The position numbers and the translations under genes are program-made. Below, piece after piece: positions 12,355 to 23,099 of a stretch of 64,000 bases of DNA; position 1 is the first letter of the stretch; each line of letters begins with the position of its first letter. Under the pieces are notes generated by a model. It saw only the letters and a program-made list of their open reading frames with translations, did not search any database and was not told the origin of the DNA. Where the stretch lies: the NCBI RefSeq assembly GCF_022682495.2, contig NC_071398.1, positions 89,319,398 through 89,383,397 of the forward strand, in the 5' to 3' direction. The stretch comes from Desmodus rotundus. Lineage: Eukaryota > Chordata > Mammalia > Chiroptera > Phyllostomidae.

Positions 12355-13115
12355 TGCATTCAGCAACTGCTTATGAAACACTCATGCCCTTAGCACCTGG
12401 CAAAAGCTAGATAGTCTCAGAGATGCTATGGACGTACTAACAGGCGGGCTTATAGCTCTGCAAACAATTATAAAGCAATTAAAGACAATGACTCTTAATG
12501 GCAGAGGGAAGGCCCTGAGAGAAGGGTCAAGTGGAGAGACTTGAAAGATAAGGCAGTATTTCCCACGCTGTCAAGATAGGTGAGCTAGGGGGGTGGCAGG
12601 GGGCGGGACTTCCAGGTGGATCGAATTTATAAGCAAAGCCTAGGCGATCTGACAACTACGCCACGCTCTAAGCAGATTCAAGGAGGGAGTGTCAGGAAAG
12701 GGCCTGCTCAGATAGGGAGGGACCTTGCTCAGACCTCTAAGCCACTAATATCAGCAGGAAGGCTAAAGGACCAGACTTTTGTGTTAGTAACATCATTTCT
12801 GGGAACAGAAGGGATTGGGCTCCAGGCAAGGAAATTGGTAAGCAGGTTTTTGAGGGGCAATCCAGGAGCCAGGTGAGAGGTGGTGAGCCTCCACACTAAG
12901 ACACTCTGCCAGGTAAGGCGAGGACACCAAAGATATCATTTAGGAGGTAAAATGATGAGCACCTGATGGCTATTTGGATGCCGATGTTCAGGTAAGGAAT
13001 AAAGTGAAATCGAGGAAATTCAAAGGTATTTGGCACGAGAAGCAATTGGGTCAATGGTAGAACCATCACCCCAATGTGGTATCTTTGTGGTATCAGGGGA
13101 GATACAGAGCAGACA
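12355..13115 (-). repeat. Long L2 LINE fragment, antisense
   Basis: Begins with the reverse complement of an L2 end ('gcattcagcaactgcttatga', 'cccttagcacctggcaaaa'). It continues through L2 antisense text: 'aatccaggagccaggtgagag', 'atgatgagcacctgatggc', 'tttggatgccgatgttcagg', 'gtcaatggtagaaccatc'. At about 760 bases it is the longest L2 piece here. The small frame 12616-12876 lies within it and is not a gene. Confidence 0.6.
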
Positions 13116-13238
13116 GGTGAATGGACGGGGCAGAAGCCCAGGACAGAGTTGTGAACCAGAGGTCACACACCAGACACCAAACGTGCAGACAGAAGTAAAA
13201 GTACAGAAGTGACTATTCAGCAAGCACAGCGCACAATG

Positions 13239-13430
13239 CAGAGGTTCTTGACCTTCTTGAATCGCGGACCCTTAAAAGGCTGATCAATGGGATGAGGCTA
13301 ACCACTACTGACAGGCTGAGCCGCACCCCTACAGAGGTTCGGTTGCGTACACACACACAACGTGTGAACGCCAGAGGAATTACACGTCCTTTGAAACTCA
13401 TCTATGAGCTCACAGATTAAGAACTCCTAG
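13239..13430. mobile_element. Small non-autonomous hAT-type DNA transposon
   Basis: Terminal inverted repeats are visible: 5' 'cagaggttcttgacc' against 3' 'attaagaactcctag', whose reverse complement is 'ctaggagttcttaat'. Flanking 8-mers look like a decayed hAT target duplication (gcacaatg before, gtacaaag across the right edge, 6 of 8 equal). Internal 'atcgcggacccttaaaagg' fits the eutherian fossil family that carries 'catggacccctttgg'. About 190 bases, no transposase. Confidence 0.6.
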
Positions 13431-13604
13431 TACAAAGCAAGAAGAGCAGAGGGCTTAGAAAGGGGAAAGTTATGAAACAGGGCACAGAAGAAACCGTGAG
13501 AGCTGTCCAGAAGCACCAGAGCCTTGACCGTGACTGGAGACCACTCTTTCTAGACATGTATATGGAATAACAGGCAGGGCCGGGTTTCCACAGAGTTTTG
13601 ATTG

Positions 13605-14140
13605 TTGTCGTTTTTAATTTTTTTCTTATGTAAAATTTCAAACATATTTAAAGTAGAGAGAACAGTATACTGTGGCCCCCTGGACCTATGCTTGAACTTC
13701 AAAGTTGTCCACTCATTTCATTCATTTTATTTCTCAACAATGATCGACTTACTTCCTTTCATTCATATCAACTTGCACCATGTCACTCCTAAATAGCAGT
13801 ACCTGTCTCTAAAAGGAGCACACTAAAACAACATAAGCATGCCACCGTTATCACAGCTCTAAAAAATAACAAGAACCTTTAAAATCATCAAATACCCAGT
13901 TAGTGTATAACTTCCCCCCAATTGCCTCCTATTTTTTCATATTCTTTTTGGTTTGTTTCCATGAGGAGTCAAATAAGGCCCACACATTCTAACTAGCTGA
14001 AGAGCTTCTTCAGTCTCTTTTAATCTACAGGTTCCCTTTGCATATCTGTCTTTGCTGGCCCACTTGGTCATTTATTCTGTATAGGTTTGTTTTGCTTTGC
14101 TTTGGGTTTTTTTTTAATCCTGACTGCACCCTGGAAATAC
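13605..14140 (-). mobile_element. Ancient LINE (L1M-like) fragment, antisense
   Basis: A long colinear match to a common mammalian fossil: 'aaatttcaaacatatttaaagtagagagaacagtat', 'gccaccgttatcacagctct', 'atcatcaaatacccagttagtgt', 'tctttt-aatctacaggttcccttt', 'ctgactgcaccctgg', given here in short blocks. I recall it as the 3' region of old L1M elements, but the subfamily is uncertain. No coding frame survives. Confidence 0.55.
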
Positions 14141-14144
14141 CATT

Positions 14145-15565
14145 TAATGTTCATTTTATTCCTCTAGATCCTGTAAATTGGTACTGAATACAGAGATTTG
14201 ATTAGATTCAGGCTCCATATGTTGGCAACAGTAACTTCGTAGGAGGTGTGGAATTCCATCAAGAGACATACAGGTAGAGGACTTTCTCTTTAAAAATGGG
14301 GCTGATAAATCATGCCTGTCTGCTATGGGGAAGAAATGAGGGGGAAGGATAGGAAAGAGCAAAGACAGTGGATAATGAGAAAAAACCCAAAAATATACAC
14401 AGCAGCTGCATACTCTACTCCTAGGACCAGTCCAGAGTCCCGCGCTTCTCTTCATAGATTCAAGGCGATAACTGGCGCCCACCACAGCGACCCTAAGGGC
14501 TCCAAGAAGACTAAATTAGTTTGCATTCAGTTGGGGAAGTATTTCCTAAATTTTAAAAAGTCTATCATTAAAACTTCCAGAATTAGAAGTTTCTGTGCTG
14601 AAAGAGTTAATCTCCCAAGAAAATTCACTACAGAGGCCTCTCTGCCGTATCACCCACGTGGGTAACTATTCTGGCTTGTAAACACAGGAGCCCTTATAAC
14701 CACATCCCCTGACCCGCCAGGGGAATGAATATTCAGCCAATACTATAATATTGATGTAAAGCAGGAATAAAGAGATTCAAGCCTACACATACAGTTTTAA
14801 TTAATTTTCACCGTTATCCTCATGTGACATTTTTTTCTAGGGACTAAGGTCTTTCATTTTACAGAGTGCACCTCTGGGGATCACAGGGGCCCCAATAACT
14901 GATGTCCCCTAAGGAACACATTCATTCTATCAACTTGCCTTCCCGGTCAACCTGTCTCGTTGTCTGTGACTTCCCTGTTGCCCTTGCCTCAAAAAGACAA
15001 ATTCTCTCTCAACGTCTCTAGCAGGTAGGCTCCGACTCGCAGGGTGTTCTGGTGCGCTGTAATGACTCCGCCGTCAGAAACAAACGCGGGGCTGAAAATA
15101 AAGCGTGCTTGCATTTAAAGCGCAGTCGTACCAGGTTAAAAAAGGGGGAGGCTCGGATAAATTAATAGGGTTTTCATGATAAAATTTTACACTTGAAAAA
15201 CTTTCATCTGAAAACAAGCCTGTTGAAATCATGAGGATGAGTGGACAAGTTAACAATCAAGGAGCGCTTCCCAGAGGCTGGTCCAGAGACCAGGGACCGT
15301 CCTCTGTGAAATGCAAAAGCTAAGGGCAATCTGTTCAATTTTCCGTGGCGATTCATTCACCCACCACGGCCTGACGCCAATGGTACCTCTGCTAGGACCC
15401 CTGGAAGTACGAGTCCACCATCTCGCCACTGTCCCTTACTGGGCCACATATCGTATTACAACACACATCACGCTACACGTGAACAGACACTATATTCAGA
15501 CCACGTGCTCTTTATCTCCCTAGACAGGGGACCATGTCAGGCATGTCCACGTGGCACAAGCCCTA
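14145..15565. other. Stretch without recognised features
   Basis: Unique-looking sequence with small overlapping frames on both strands near 14156-14665. Nothing resembles a known domain, RNA or repeat. Confidence 0.5.
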
Positions 15566-15569
15566 CTTG

Positions 15570-15790
15570 GTGTTTCTCATGTGTTTGTCACACGCTTGAG
15601 TGAAGCACTTTCTCAGTCTTCCTCACAGCAACCTCGTGAGGTGGACAGGAAGGATGGAGATCATATACCCTTTTAGATTATAGATCCCTCCCTTATTTTA
15701 CATGAGGACATCCAGTTCAAAGGTATGTGATCGCCCCAAAGTTTCCCGGGAACCCAGTCCATTTTGAAGGGAGATGAGAGAAAGTCTTCT
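15570..15790 (-). repeat. MIR SINE, antisense
   Basis: Antisense MIR signature: 'tcctcacagcaacctcgtgagg', then 'ttattttacatgaggacatcc' and 'tatgtgatcgccccaaag', in the order of the usual 'cctcacaacaaccctatgaggtagg ... ttttacagatgagg ... gtgacttgcccaagg'. Confidence 0.55.
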
Positions 15791-15794
15791 TCTC

Positions 15795-16925
15795 CCAACA
15801 GCCCAAAGAAGATTTAAAACCCTCCTTTGCAGAGGCTGACGATTAGGCATTGGGAGATCTTTCCGGGGCTGTCCTCCGTGGGAGACAGGGCCGTCCCTAG
15901 AGATACACAGTAAGCAAATTGGGACCGAAGGCATTTGAGGAGCACCATCCCCACACCCACTCAAAGGCAAGAATTTTCTAACTGAAAGCATTTTCAATTA
16001 CTAGCTTGTTCTAAAAGGCTGTGGCTTGCTTCGAATCGCCATGGACAATGCTCTCCGCATACACACAGCCTGCCCTCTGGCTGGCCTCCTCCCTTCCTGC
16101 CTGGACAGGACAGGAGGCTCTCCACATGCGGTGGAACCTGTATACTCCAGGCTTTGCTTGGGGTCCCTTCCAGGGACTGCAGGCCAGGGAGAACCCACTC
16201 TGGCACCACCATCCCTTCTGCAGCTTTAGAAAAGGGAGCTAGTTACAGGGACATGATATAATCAAGTCCTAGGGACTTAAGCACTGTCCCTCAGGCACAC
16301 ATAGGGGGTTGGGAAGGAGGGGTGTGGACCCCAGAGGGAGGAATCACCAACTATGAAATTAGCAGGGACAATAACTTGGGGTGAAGAATTCTCCCAGTGC
16401 CCCTGAGGTAATACCAACTCGGCAAACTCTTCTTTTACAGTTGCGGTGTTTATAAAATTTTTTTTTTTTTTTTTGCTTTGAGGGCTCCGGGAGACCACGG
16501 CAGGGCACCTGTTCACAATGACTGCTAGTAGAGACCCAGTCGCCTCCAGGAGAGAAGGGAGAGAAGTTACCGTGGTATTTATAGACTTGCTTGCTGGGAG
16601 AACAGAAAATCTGGCATCCTATAGTGAACGACATTTGGGATTTTAAAACCAGATAACTACTCACATCAGAATAGCTACTGCACTCCCAGTTCCCAAACAC
16701 CGAAAAGCAGCTTAGGTAAGTTCTAACACCGCACAGCGTCTTCTCACCCAGAGCTACTCAGGCAGGGCACCCAGGCACAGCCCACGGAAATAAGATACAT
16801 TTGCACATAAAGAGAAAAAAGTCCTAAGACTATAGCACCTAAGCCTCAGGGATGGTCCTGCGAGCAGGGGACCTCCTTTCAGGAAACTACACAGTAAGAT
16901 TCTTTATTTAGTTGCTTTGCTCATG
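15795..16925. other. Stretch without recognised features apart from a poly(T) tract
   Basis: Moderate GC sequence. A T-rich tract of about 18 bases lies at 16457-16474. Overlapping small frames on both strands at 16000-16240 shadow each other. No gene supported. Confidence 0.5.
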
Positions 16926-16931
16926 GCTTAC

Positions 16932-16987
16932 CTCACATTCAGAGCCCAGCCTACTGCTATTGTCATTACGAACTTCAAACTGTAGAG
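16932..16987 (-). other. Exon-like segment (candidate only)
   Basis: On the minus strand a pyrimidine-rich tract ('gttctgtctctgctctgcctt') is followed by 'ctgcatatgcag', an open 56-base segment, and a strong donor (GAATGTGAG|GTAAGCC). One frame reads LQFEVRNDNSSRLGSECE, which has a protein-like composition. A second AG inside the segment would make a 48-base, phase 0-0 exon starting at Phe. I do not recognise the protein. Exon-like patterns of this size arise by chance in tens of kilobases of intron, so this is a candidate and not an annotation. It lies on the same strand as the putative first exon at 63 kb. Confidence 0.2.
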
Positions 16988-17499
16988 CTGCATATGCAGC
17001 AAGGCAGAGCAGAGACAGAACAAATTAAAAGGTCGCACTTAGCATTAAATTATTTAATGTGTCGATGATCTCAGTATTAAATTCCGAATCACTGGCAGCC
17101 ACCACACACAGCACCGACCAATCCACACGCTCACGGAAACTGACAGGCCACCTGTCATATTCCTTTGATTTAGAACCGGGTTTTTTTTTTCACATACACA
17201 AACATGTTTTGTTCAGTACAGAATGTATCCAGGAAGATGGAGATAAAGATCACCATTAGAAGAATAAGAACTTTAATCTTAACAATCAAGTAAGGGGGTG
17301 AGGGTCCTGACAATATTTCTAGGTCAAATCAAAGTCACGACCCAGAGAGCAAAAATAACTTTCTCCGTCACTTAAGTCATGGGATTCGAGCCAAACCGGT
17401 AAACGTCACAGGGAAATTCATGTTCAATTGTAAGTAAAGCTCTAACAATTCCGGCTCCCTCAGGCTGCCTTGTCCCTAGAGGTTGTCAGCCAAAGGGAG

Positions 17500-17745
17500 G
17501 CGGTCACCACCATTTATGAGGGTTGATTAGTGCAAGACGACTTTGCAGATGTCACAGTCCTGGGCTACCTGTAATTTCCATCGTGCACATGAGGAAATAG
17601 GAAGTCAGAGAGGCGAAGGGCTTGGCCAAAGTGGATGCTAGAAGCACCAGAACCTATATTAAACCAGGTCCATCGGCCCATAAGATCCTTCCCAGCTCAG
17701 AGAGTCTGTGATTGTAACAGTTGTTATGAACAACTACCATTTCAA
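17500..17745 (-). repeat. MIR-like SINE, antisense
   Basis: 'cacatgaggaaataggaagtcagagaggcgaagggcttggccaaag' corresponds block by block to antisense MIR 'agatgaggaaactgaggc...agagaggttaagtgacttgcccaagg', followed by 'agaacctatattaaaccagg'. Diverged; edges approximate. Confidence 0.55.
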
Positions 17746-18491
17746 TGAATATGTATTATGTGTAAGCTTCCAACCAATTGACATACATTTGCCCACTTAA
17801 GGAAACCACCACCACAGCAGAACGAAGCATTCTACTGGCCCTGCAAGTCCACGGTACACTCAACGACAGGGCTGTTCCGTCCACGGACCACAGCATAACT
17901 GAATGGAGTCCAAGAGTTTGGCTGTGATGATCAATGATATCTACCCGTGATGTTACCAATGAGCACCCACCCCTATAAACATGAATGCTTGCTGGACGTG
18001 AACACTGCAAGAGGGGCCTACATCTTTCCTTAATTATTGTCAAATTCTTTGACATGCTTCTAAACCAAGTCCAAACAATCTGATAGTATCTCAGGTTTCC
18101 AGCAGCCCTGGATACACTAATAAATCCCCAATTAGCTCAGAACCGTGCATTTACTAGACAGAATAACCAGCGGTATAAGCACAGCAGTCATGATCAGCAG
18201 CTCTACCGACTCCCCTACAACAGGGGGATGACCCCACCTATCTGAGGACTGCTGCGCGAGATTTAAGTGAAGTCATGGATACGCACAGCTCTAGCAGGTG
18301 ACAATCACACGACATTGTTACCGCCTCTTGTTTTGAAATGGGGTTTCCTAAGTGGAGTAAGAATAGAAGAACTAAGAAACCAGTGAATGAATTCAAACCG
18401 TGTTACAAGACACAAAAGCACAAGTCTGGAATCGAGTCTCTGATTTGGGGGCAGTTCTGATATCTGATTTCTAGACAAACCAGATGCTTCC

Positions 18492-18521
18492 CTTCTTCTT
18501 CTTCTTCTTCTTCTTTTTTTT
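18492..18521. repeat. (CTT)n microsatellite with T tail
   Basis: Eight CTT/TTC units run into a short T run. The minus strand encodes a poly-Arg stretch (KKRRRRRRRR), which is the only reason a small frame appears here. Confidence 0.95.
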
Positions 18522-19126
18522 AAAAAGAGAAACATTAAAAAATAATACAATCTCTCTCAGTGTAGGAAAGGTTTAGGAAAAGAGCTGTGGGAATTAATGG
18601 AGAAGGAGAAGTGAAAGATCCAGCATAGTTAAACGAGGAATGAGGAGAAACACAGTAATTCACTAAAAATAACTCAATCACAAAACCAAGAGGAAGCTGC
18701 CTTGAGGTAAAAATGCATATGTATCCTGGGAATGGAAATTTCCACTAACCAAAGGAGGAAGCTTTCTTCTAGCAGCAGACTTGGAATTTGAAGGAAGTGC
18801 TTCTCCCCTGATGCCTCTCCAAAGGTTAGAAGTGCAATTTCAGTTTACCTGGGATGCTGGGTCCAACAACAAAACACCAAATAGGACTCTTCGCTTCACA
18901 TTTTAGGGAGAACTTAGTAAGATTATTGCCCCACCCCGTATCTTTGATGTGTGTCTGGCAGCAACATTCAAAAAGAAACCCAACCTTTCTAGGACTTGAT
19001 TTTCCTGGAAAACGTAGAATCTGGCTGGTCTCTCAGCCCTGTCCCTTTAATTGTAAAAAGTAAATCAGGTCTCCTAAAAAGAATTTTAACATAAATGCTT
19101 AATGTGTAACTTAATACTACATATTT

Positions 19127-19291
19127 TTTATTGATTGATTTTTTTTAGAGAGAGAGAAATTGATTTGTTGTTGCACTTATTTATGCATTCACTGGTTGAT
19201 ATTTTGTATGTGCCCTGACCAGGGATTTGAACTCATAACCTTGGTGTAATAGGGATGATGCTCTCACCAACTGAGCTCCCCAGCCAAGGCC
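19127..19291 (-). mobile_element. VES SINE (older copy), antisense
   Basis: Antisense VES: T-rich tail 'attgattgattttttttagag', then 'tgccctgaccagggatttgaa' and 'caccaactgagctccccagcc'. A target-site duplication is visible: aatactacatattttt (19113-19128) before and aataccgcatactttt (19292-19307) after, 13 of 16 equal. Decay of the duplication and an internal 'tttgttgttgcacttattta' variant suggest an older insertion than the copy at 46.5 kb. Confidence 0.88.
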
Positions 19292-19385
19292 AATACCGCA
19301 TACTTTTAAGTGACATACACGTCACAAACTTTACAAAACACTCCTCTCTCCTTCTCCCCTTGTCTGCATGCCTCTCCCCACCCAA

Positions 19386-19450
19386 ATACACACACACACA
19401 CACATGTATATGTATATACATACACACACACATATATATTTTTTTTTTTG
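19386..19450. repeat. (CA)n/(TA)n compound microsatellite
   Basis: CA repeats alternate with TGTATA/TACA motifs and end in a T run at 19440-19449. The copy sits about 100 bases downstream of the VES. Overlapping Thr-His rich frames here are artefacts of the repeat. Confidence 0.95.
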
Positions 19451-20221
19451 GATTTTCACATTATGGCCTTTAAAGTGTCAGAGATGGAGATGTTTTTCCA
19501 AACTTACTGTATTGGAATATGTTTGTTCAACCTCTTAGTAAACTATTCAAAGCAGCTTCTAGAATCATCAGATTTCCTCAAGAAAATATTTAGGCAGGTT
19601 CCTCTAATACTAAAAAAAAGGAAAGAAGGGAATCGATATACTGTCTGGTGCAATCTTAAAGCCAGTTTCAATCATGCTGATTTTCTACCGAGACACTCGG
19701 TATCTATTGTGGAGAAATCAGATATCAATTCCCACAGCCCTCTCCCGAGAACCGCTCTATAATCCGGCTCAGTGGCTCCTCGCTCTCACGGGAGCCACCC
19801 CCAGTCAGAACAGGGGGAGTCAGAAGCACGAAACAAGTCTCATATTGCATCTTGTGGTTTGGTTTCTTTAGAGAAATGTATTTGTTACCAAGCTGAAGTA
19901 TGACTTCCCTTTAATTTTTGCTAAGGCAACAACCACAAGAAACTTAAGAAATCATCAGGCTCACTTTTTTTTCGTACTTTTCCACACATTCTTTACTTTG
20001 CCCATCTTTGTCATTCCAAAACGCAAGATCAAGCCCAGTAGTGTACATGGAGTGGCTGATCTCAAGTACTTTACAAGTCTGGGCATTGCTGGCCAACATC
20101 TATTTTAACTAAACCATAAACGCTTTCCAAAAAAAGAAAATCCAACCTTTGACTTCTCCAGTGTCTTCTAAATGTGTTTGCGTTAATAAAATGCTTCCAC
20201 ATAGGAATTTTGACGGAGTAA

Positions 20222-20435
20222 TTTAAAACAAGGGCTTTGGAGGCAAATAGCTCTGGGGTAGGGTCTGGATTTTGTCACGTACTAGGTGATATTATCATCC
20301 TCCCTATAAGATGAGGTAACTGTAGCTTCAAGAGATGAAGCTACAAGCTCAAGATGAAACAGCCAAGGAGTGGCAGAACCAGAACTCAGACCTTGGCAGT
20401 GAATGTCCAGGCAGCCCAGGGATGCGTGTTTAGTC
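20222..20435. repeat. Two MIR pieces in opposite orientation
   Basis: The left part reads as sense MIR ('gggctttggaggcaaatagctc', 'tttgtcacgtactaggtg'). The right part reads as antisense MIR ('taagatgaggtaactgtagc', 'aaacagccaaggagtggcaga', 'accagaactcagacc'). The head-to-head arrangement could be one rearranged copy or two insertions. Both parts are diverged. Confidence 0.5.
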
Positions 20436-21554
20436 ATCAAAGAAGCTTCGAAAGAATTTTCTAGAGTTGTTTCTCACTGAAGATACCCTTGCTGCATTTA
20501 AGGCAACCATATCTGTGGGCTCTCTCTTAGTTTTAAGGAACTTTCCAAGGCCTGACATGTTCAAGAATGACCACACACAGCCCCTACCCTCACGGGGCAC
20601 ACGACTGCATGAAGTCATACCACCTATCAGCTGTGCTTCCTAACCAGAAGGTCACCACTAGCTTTCACACGTGCCGAGACATTATCCCCTCTGCTCTGTG
20701 ATGCTCCCCAAAGGTCCCCCTGCCAGTCACCTCTGGCCTTAAGCAACCTTGTCTATGAATATCAACGTGCCTTGCCGAGATGATTTTCTACTTCTAAAGA
20801 AAACAGGTTGGAAAGCACCATACTATGGCACTAGAGGGGCTGTGTAGCAAGATGGTCCAGTTTGCTCTTGTGGTACCAAGTCATCCAGGAAGGAGCACCT
20901 GAGACCTCGCTGGGTGATCTAGACAAGCTCTGAGGTCACTTCTGGCTCTCAGCTTCCTGAACGGGAACTGTAATTGGCAAATCAAACTTTTTTTCTCAGT
21001 ACCCACTCAGGACTCGCAGGACGACACGGAGTTTGGACTTGAGCTAAGCTGTGTATTATAGTCATCCAGAATGAGGAGGAGCCCGCTTTTTGAGAGCGCC
21101 TCCATAGGTAACCTCTTTAGCCTTCCTCTTTTCCCTTCTCTGGAAACAGTGCAGAACAGGGAACATGGCTGCATGATAACTTACTTAAAACATGAGTTCC
21201 TCTGCATCCACCCAACAAGCGCACAGACAGCTTCACCCACTGCCCACCCTCACCCCACAGCTGTGGCTCTCTCAACACTCAGGGCATGCCACCAGTGGGG
21301 AGGGGGTCTCAGGTAGGACAGGAACGGAACATACAAAGGTAAGAAAGACAGGAGGAAAAGCAGGAACCAAGCAAAGGTTTGGGTGGAACAATTTCTTTCT
21401 CTGTTGTTGCTCCATTGTGTTACTGAGAGAAGAGCCTTGATTTTGAGTTTCGGGTCTATTTCTGGGCTCATTTCATAGTGGTCCTGATCCGAAGATCAAC
21501 CCCCTTTTTGTGCTTCCAGGGTGATTTTGTTTCCTGAAATGAACAGTTGTTGAA

Positions 21555-21620
21555 ATATAGGGGAGGGCAGGAGGGAGGCGGGGAGGGGGAGCGGGGAAAG
21601 GGGGTGGAAAGGGAGAGATT
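21555..21620. repeat. GA-rich low-complexity tract
   Basis: A purine-only-like block on the plus strand built from GGGAGG, GGGGAG and GGGAAAG words. It has several G runs of three or more and could form a G-quadruplex or triplex. No repeat unit is fixed. Confidence 0.85.
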
Positions 21621-21879
21621 CCTTCCATGATGAGCCTGAAGCATTTTAATATTTTAATCTTCTGAGCAAAAACTCCAAGAGGATTTCCTCACCCCATCCC
21701 AACACCCCACTCCCACGGGAATTCTCTTTCGTCCACAAGGGACACAGAAGCCTCCCAGTCATCAAAGATTCTCCACAGTTGGCTTCTCCTTACCCTTCAG
21801 GACTCGACTCAAAGGCCCTGTCCCCAGAAGGACTTACTAAAGTACCATTCCCCAACCCCAACCAACCCGGTCACTCAAT

Positions 21880-22072
21880 GTCGCTGCCTCCGTTTATCAA
21901 CTTTACAACACTCACCAGTACCAGAAATTATTATGTACAATTATTTCTTTACTTGGTTACAGCTGCTGCCCCCTCTTAGAACAGATGTGCGTTAGACCCC
22001 ATCTGTCTATTTACAGCTGTATTCCTGGCACCCAGACCAGTGCCTCCCTGCTAAGTGTTCGGTGAATGAATG
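21880..22072 (+). repeat. L2 LINE 3' end
   Basis: L2 3' UTR order is clear: 'ttatgtacaattatttcttt', 'ctgtctatttacagctgtattcctggc', 'cagaccagtgcctccctgct', 'aagtgttcggtgaatgaatga'. Sense orientation, 5'-truncated. Confidence 0.7.
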
Positions 22073-22074
22073 AG

Positions 22075-23055
22075 GGAGAGCTACAGGGGCGAGCGACAGG
22101 AGAAGTCACAGGAACGGCCAAGGGAAGAACGGGAGCATGCGCTCTAACCACTAGTCAGTTCTGAGGAGCGTGAAGCCGTATGGCGCAGACCAGATTGATT
22201 TTTTGACCTTCAGAGAAGCATACTGCTAGGCCATGGGCTCCTGGGTGCTGGGCAGAACTGGGTTCCAAGGCCGCTCTGCTCCAGACCCACACGAGTGATG
22301 GTTCTCTCTATGTAGGATGCTTCTTTTAATGGGCACTCAACTTTGCCACATGATCCATGTGCACTCGCTCGGTGTGTAATTTCCACCTCTCCGGGCTGAA
22401 CACTTCCAGTTCTCCAACTCCTCACCCCTTACTCTCAGCGGCTGTCCTAACAAACACCGTCGAGAGCACAGGTGCCATGAAATGAGAGAAATCCTGTCTT
22501 CCCAACAATAAGGCCACCAGCTCAGCTGCATCTATGTCACATACTCCATTTTCTAACCTGTCACAATGCAAAAAGTGTTCCTTCTGCTAAGGAAGGAACC
22601 CTACCCCTTCTCATCCACCAAGGACTTCTCTTCGGCCATTATCCCCTTTCTCTGCATCATCAGCACCTCCCTTTCTACAGGCTCAGTCTCATCTCAACAC
22701 CCTGCTCTCCTCTCCTCCCCACCATGCTGCTTTCCTTAGGGTTTCAGAAACTCTGCCCGTAGGTAATGGGAACCATTGGGAGCATCTACAAGGGCAAGTA
22801 GTGCGTTCACATCCGCACTTTACAAAGGTAAGCACACGGTAACAGCACATGGGTTCTGCACAGTTTAAACCAGGCCTTTCTCAGCCCACCGCAAAGAGGG
22901 GGCTGGGAAGGAAAGCCTTCTGCATGCCTACCTTTCTCTCTGCCTGCCCGGTAGAGAGCTCCGAGCCCCTCTCCTGGCAGCCTGAGCAGAGGGAGAAAGG
23001 ATTTCTTATGGCTACAGTTTTGGACCAGAGCAGGGGCAACTCCAGGGCATAGACA
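22075..23055. other. Stretch without recognised features
   Basis: Pyrimidine-rich in the middle (about 22560-22740). Overlapping small frames on both strands. No gene or named repeat is supported. Confidence 0.5.
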
Positions 23056-23060
23056 CCCAC

Positions 23061-23099
23061 CACACATGCGCGCGCGCACACACACGCACACACACACAC
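23061..23099. repeat. Alternating purine-pyrimidine tract with (CG)n core
   Basis: Thirty-nine bases alternate pyrimidine and purine without a break: CACACATG, then GCGCGCGC, then CACACACACGCACACACACAC. CG-rich alternating DNA is the classic Z-DNA-forming sequence. Such tracts are also length-unstable. Confidence 0.95.

Noticed and set aside
19944..20099. 51-codon minus-strand frame with an upstream in-frame stop and a GTGAGC donor-like site
   Set aside because: Composition looks protein-like, but there is no recognised family, the acceptor side is weak and such small frames are common. Not annotated.
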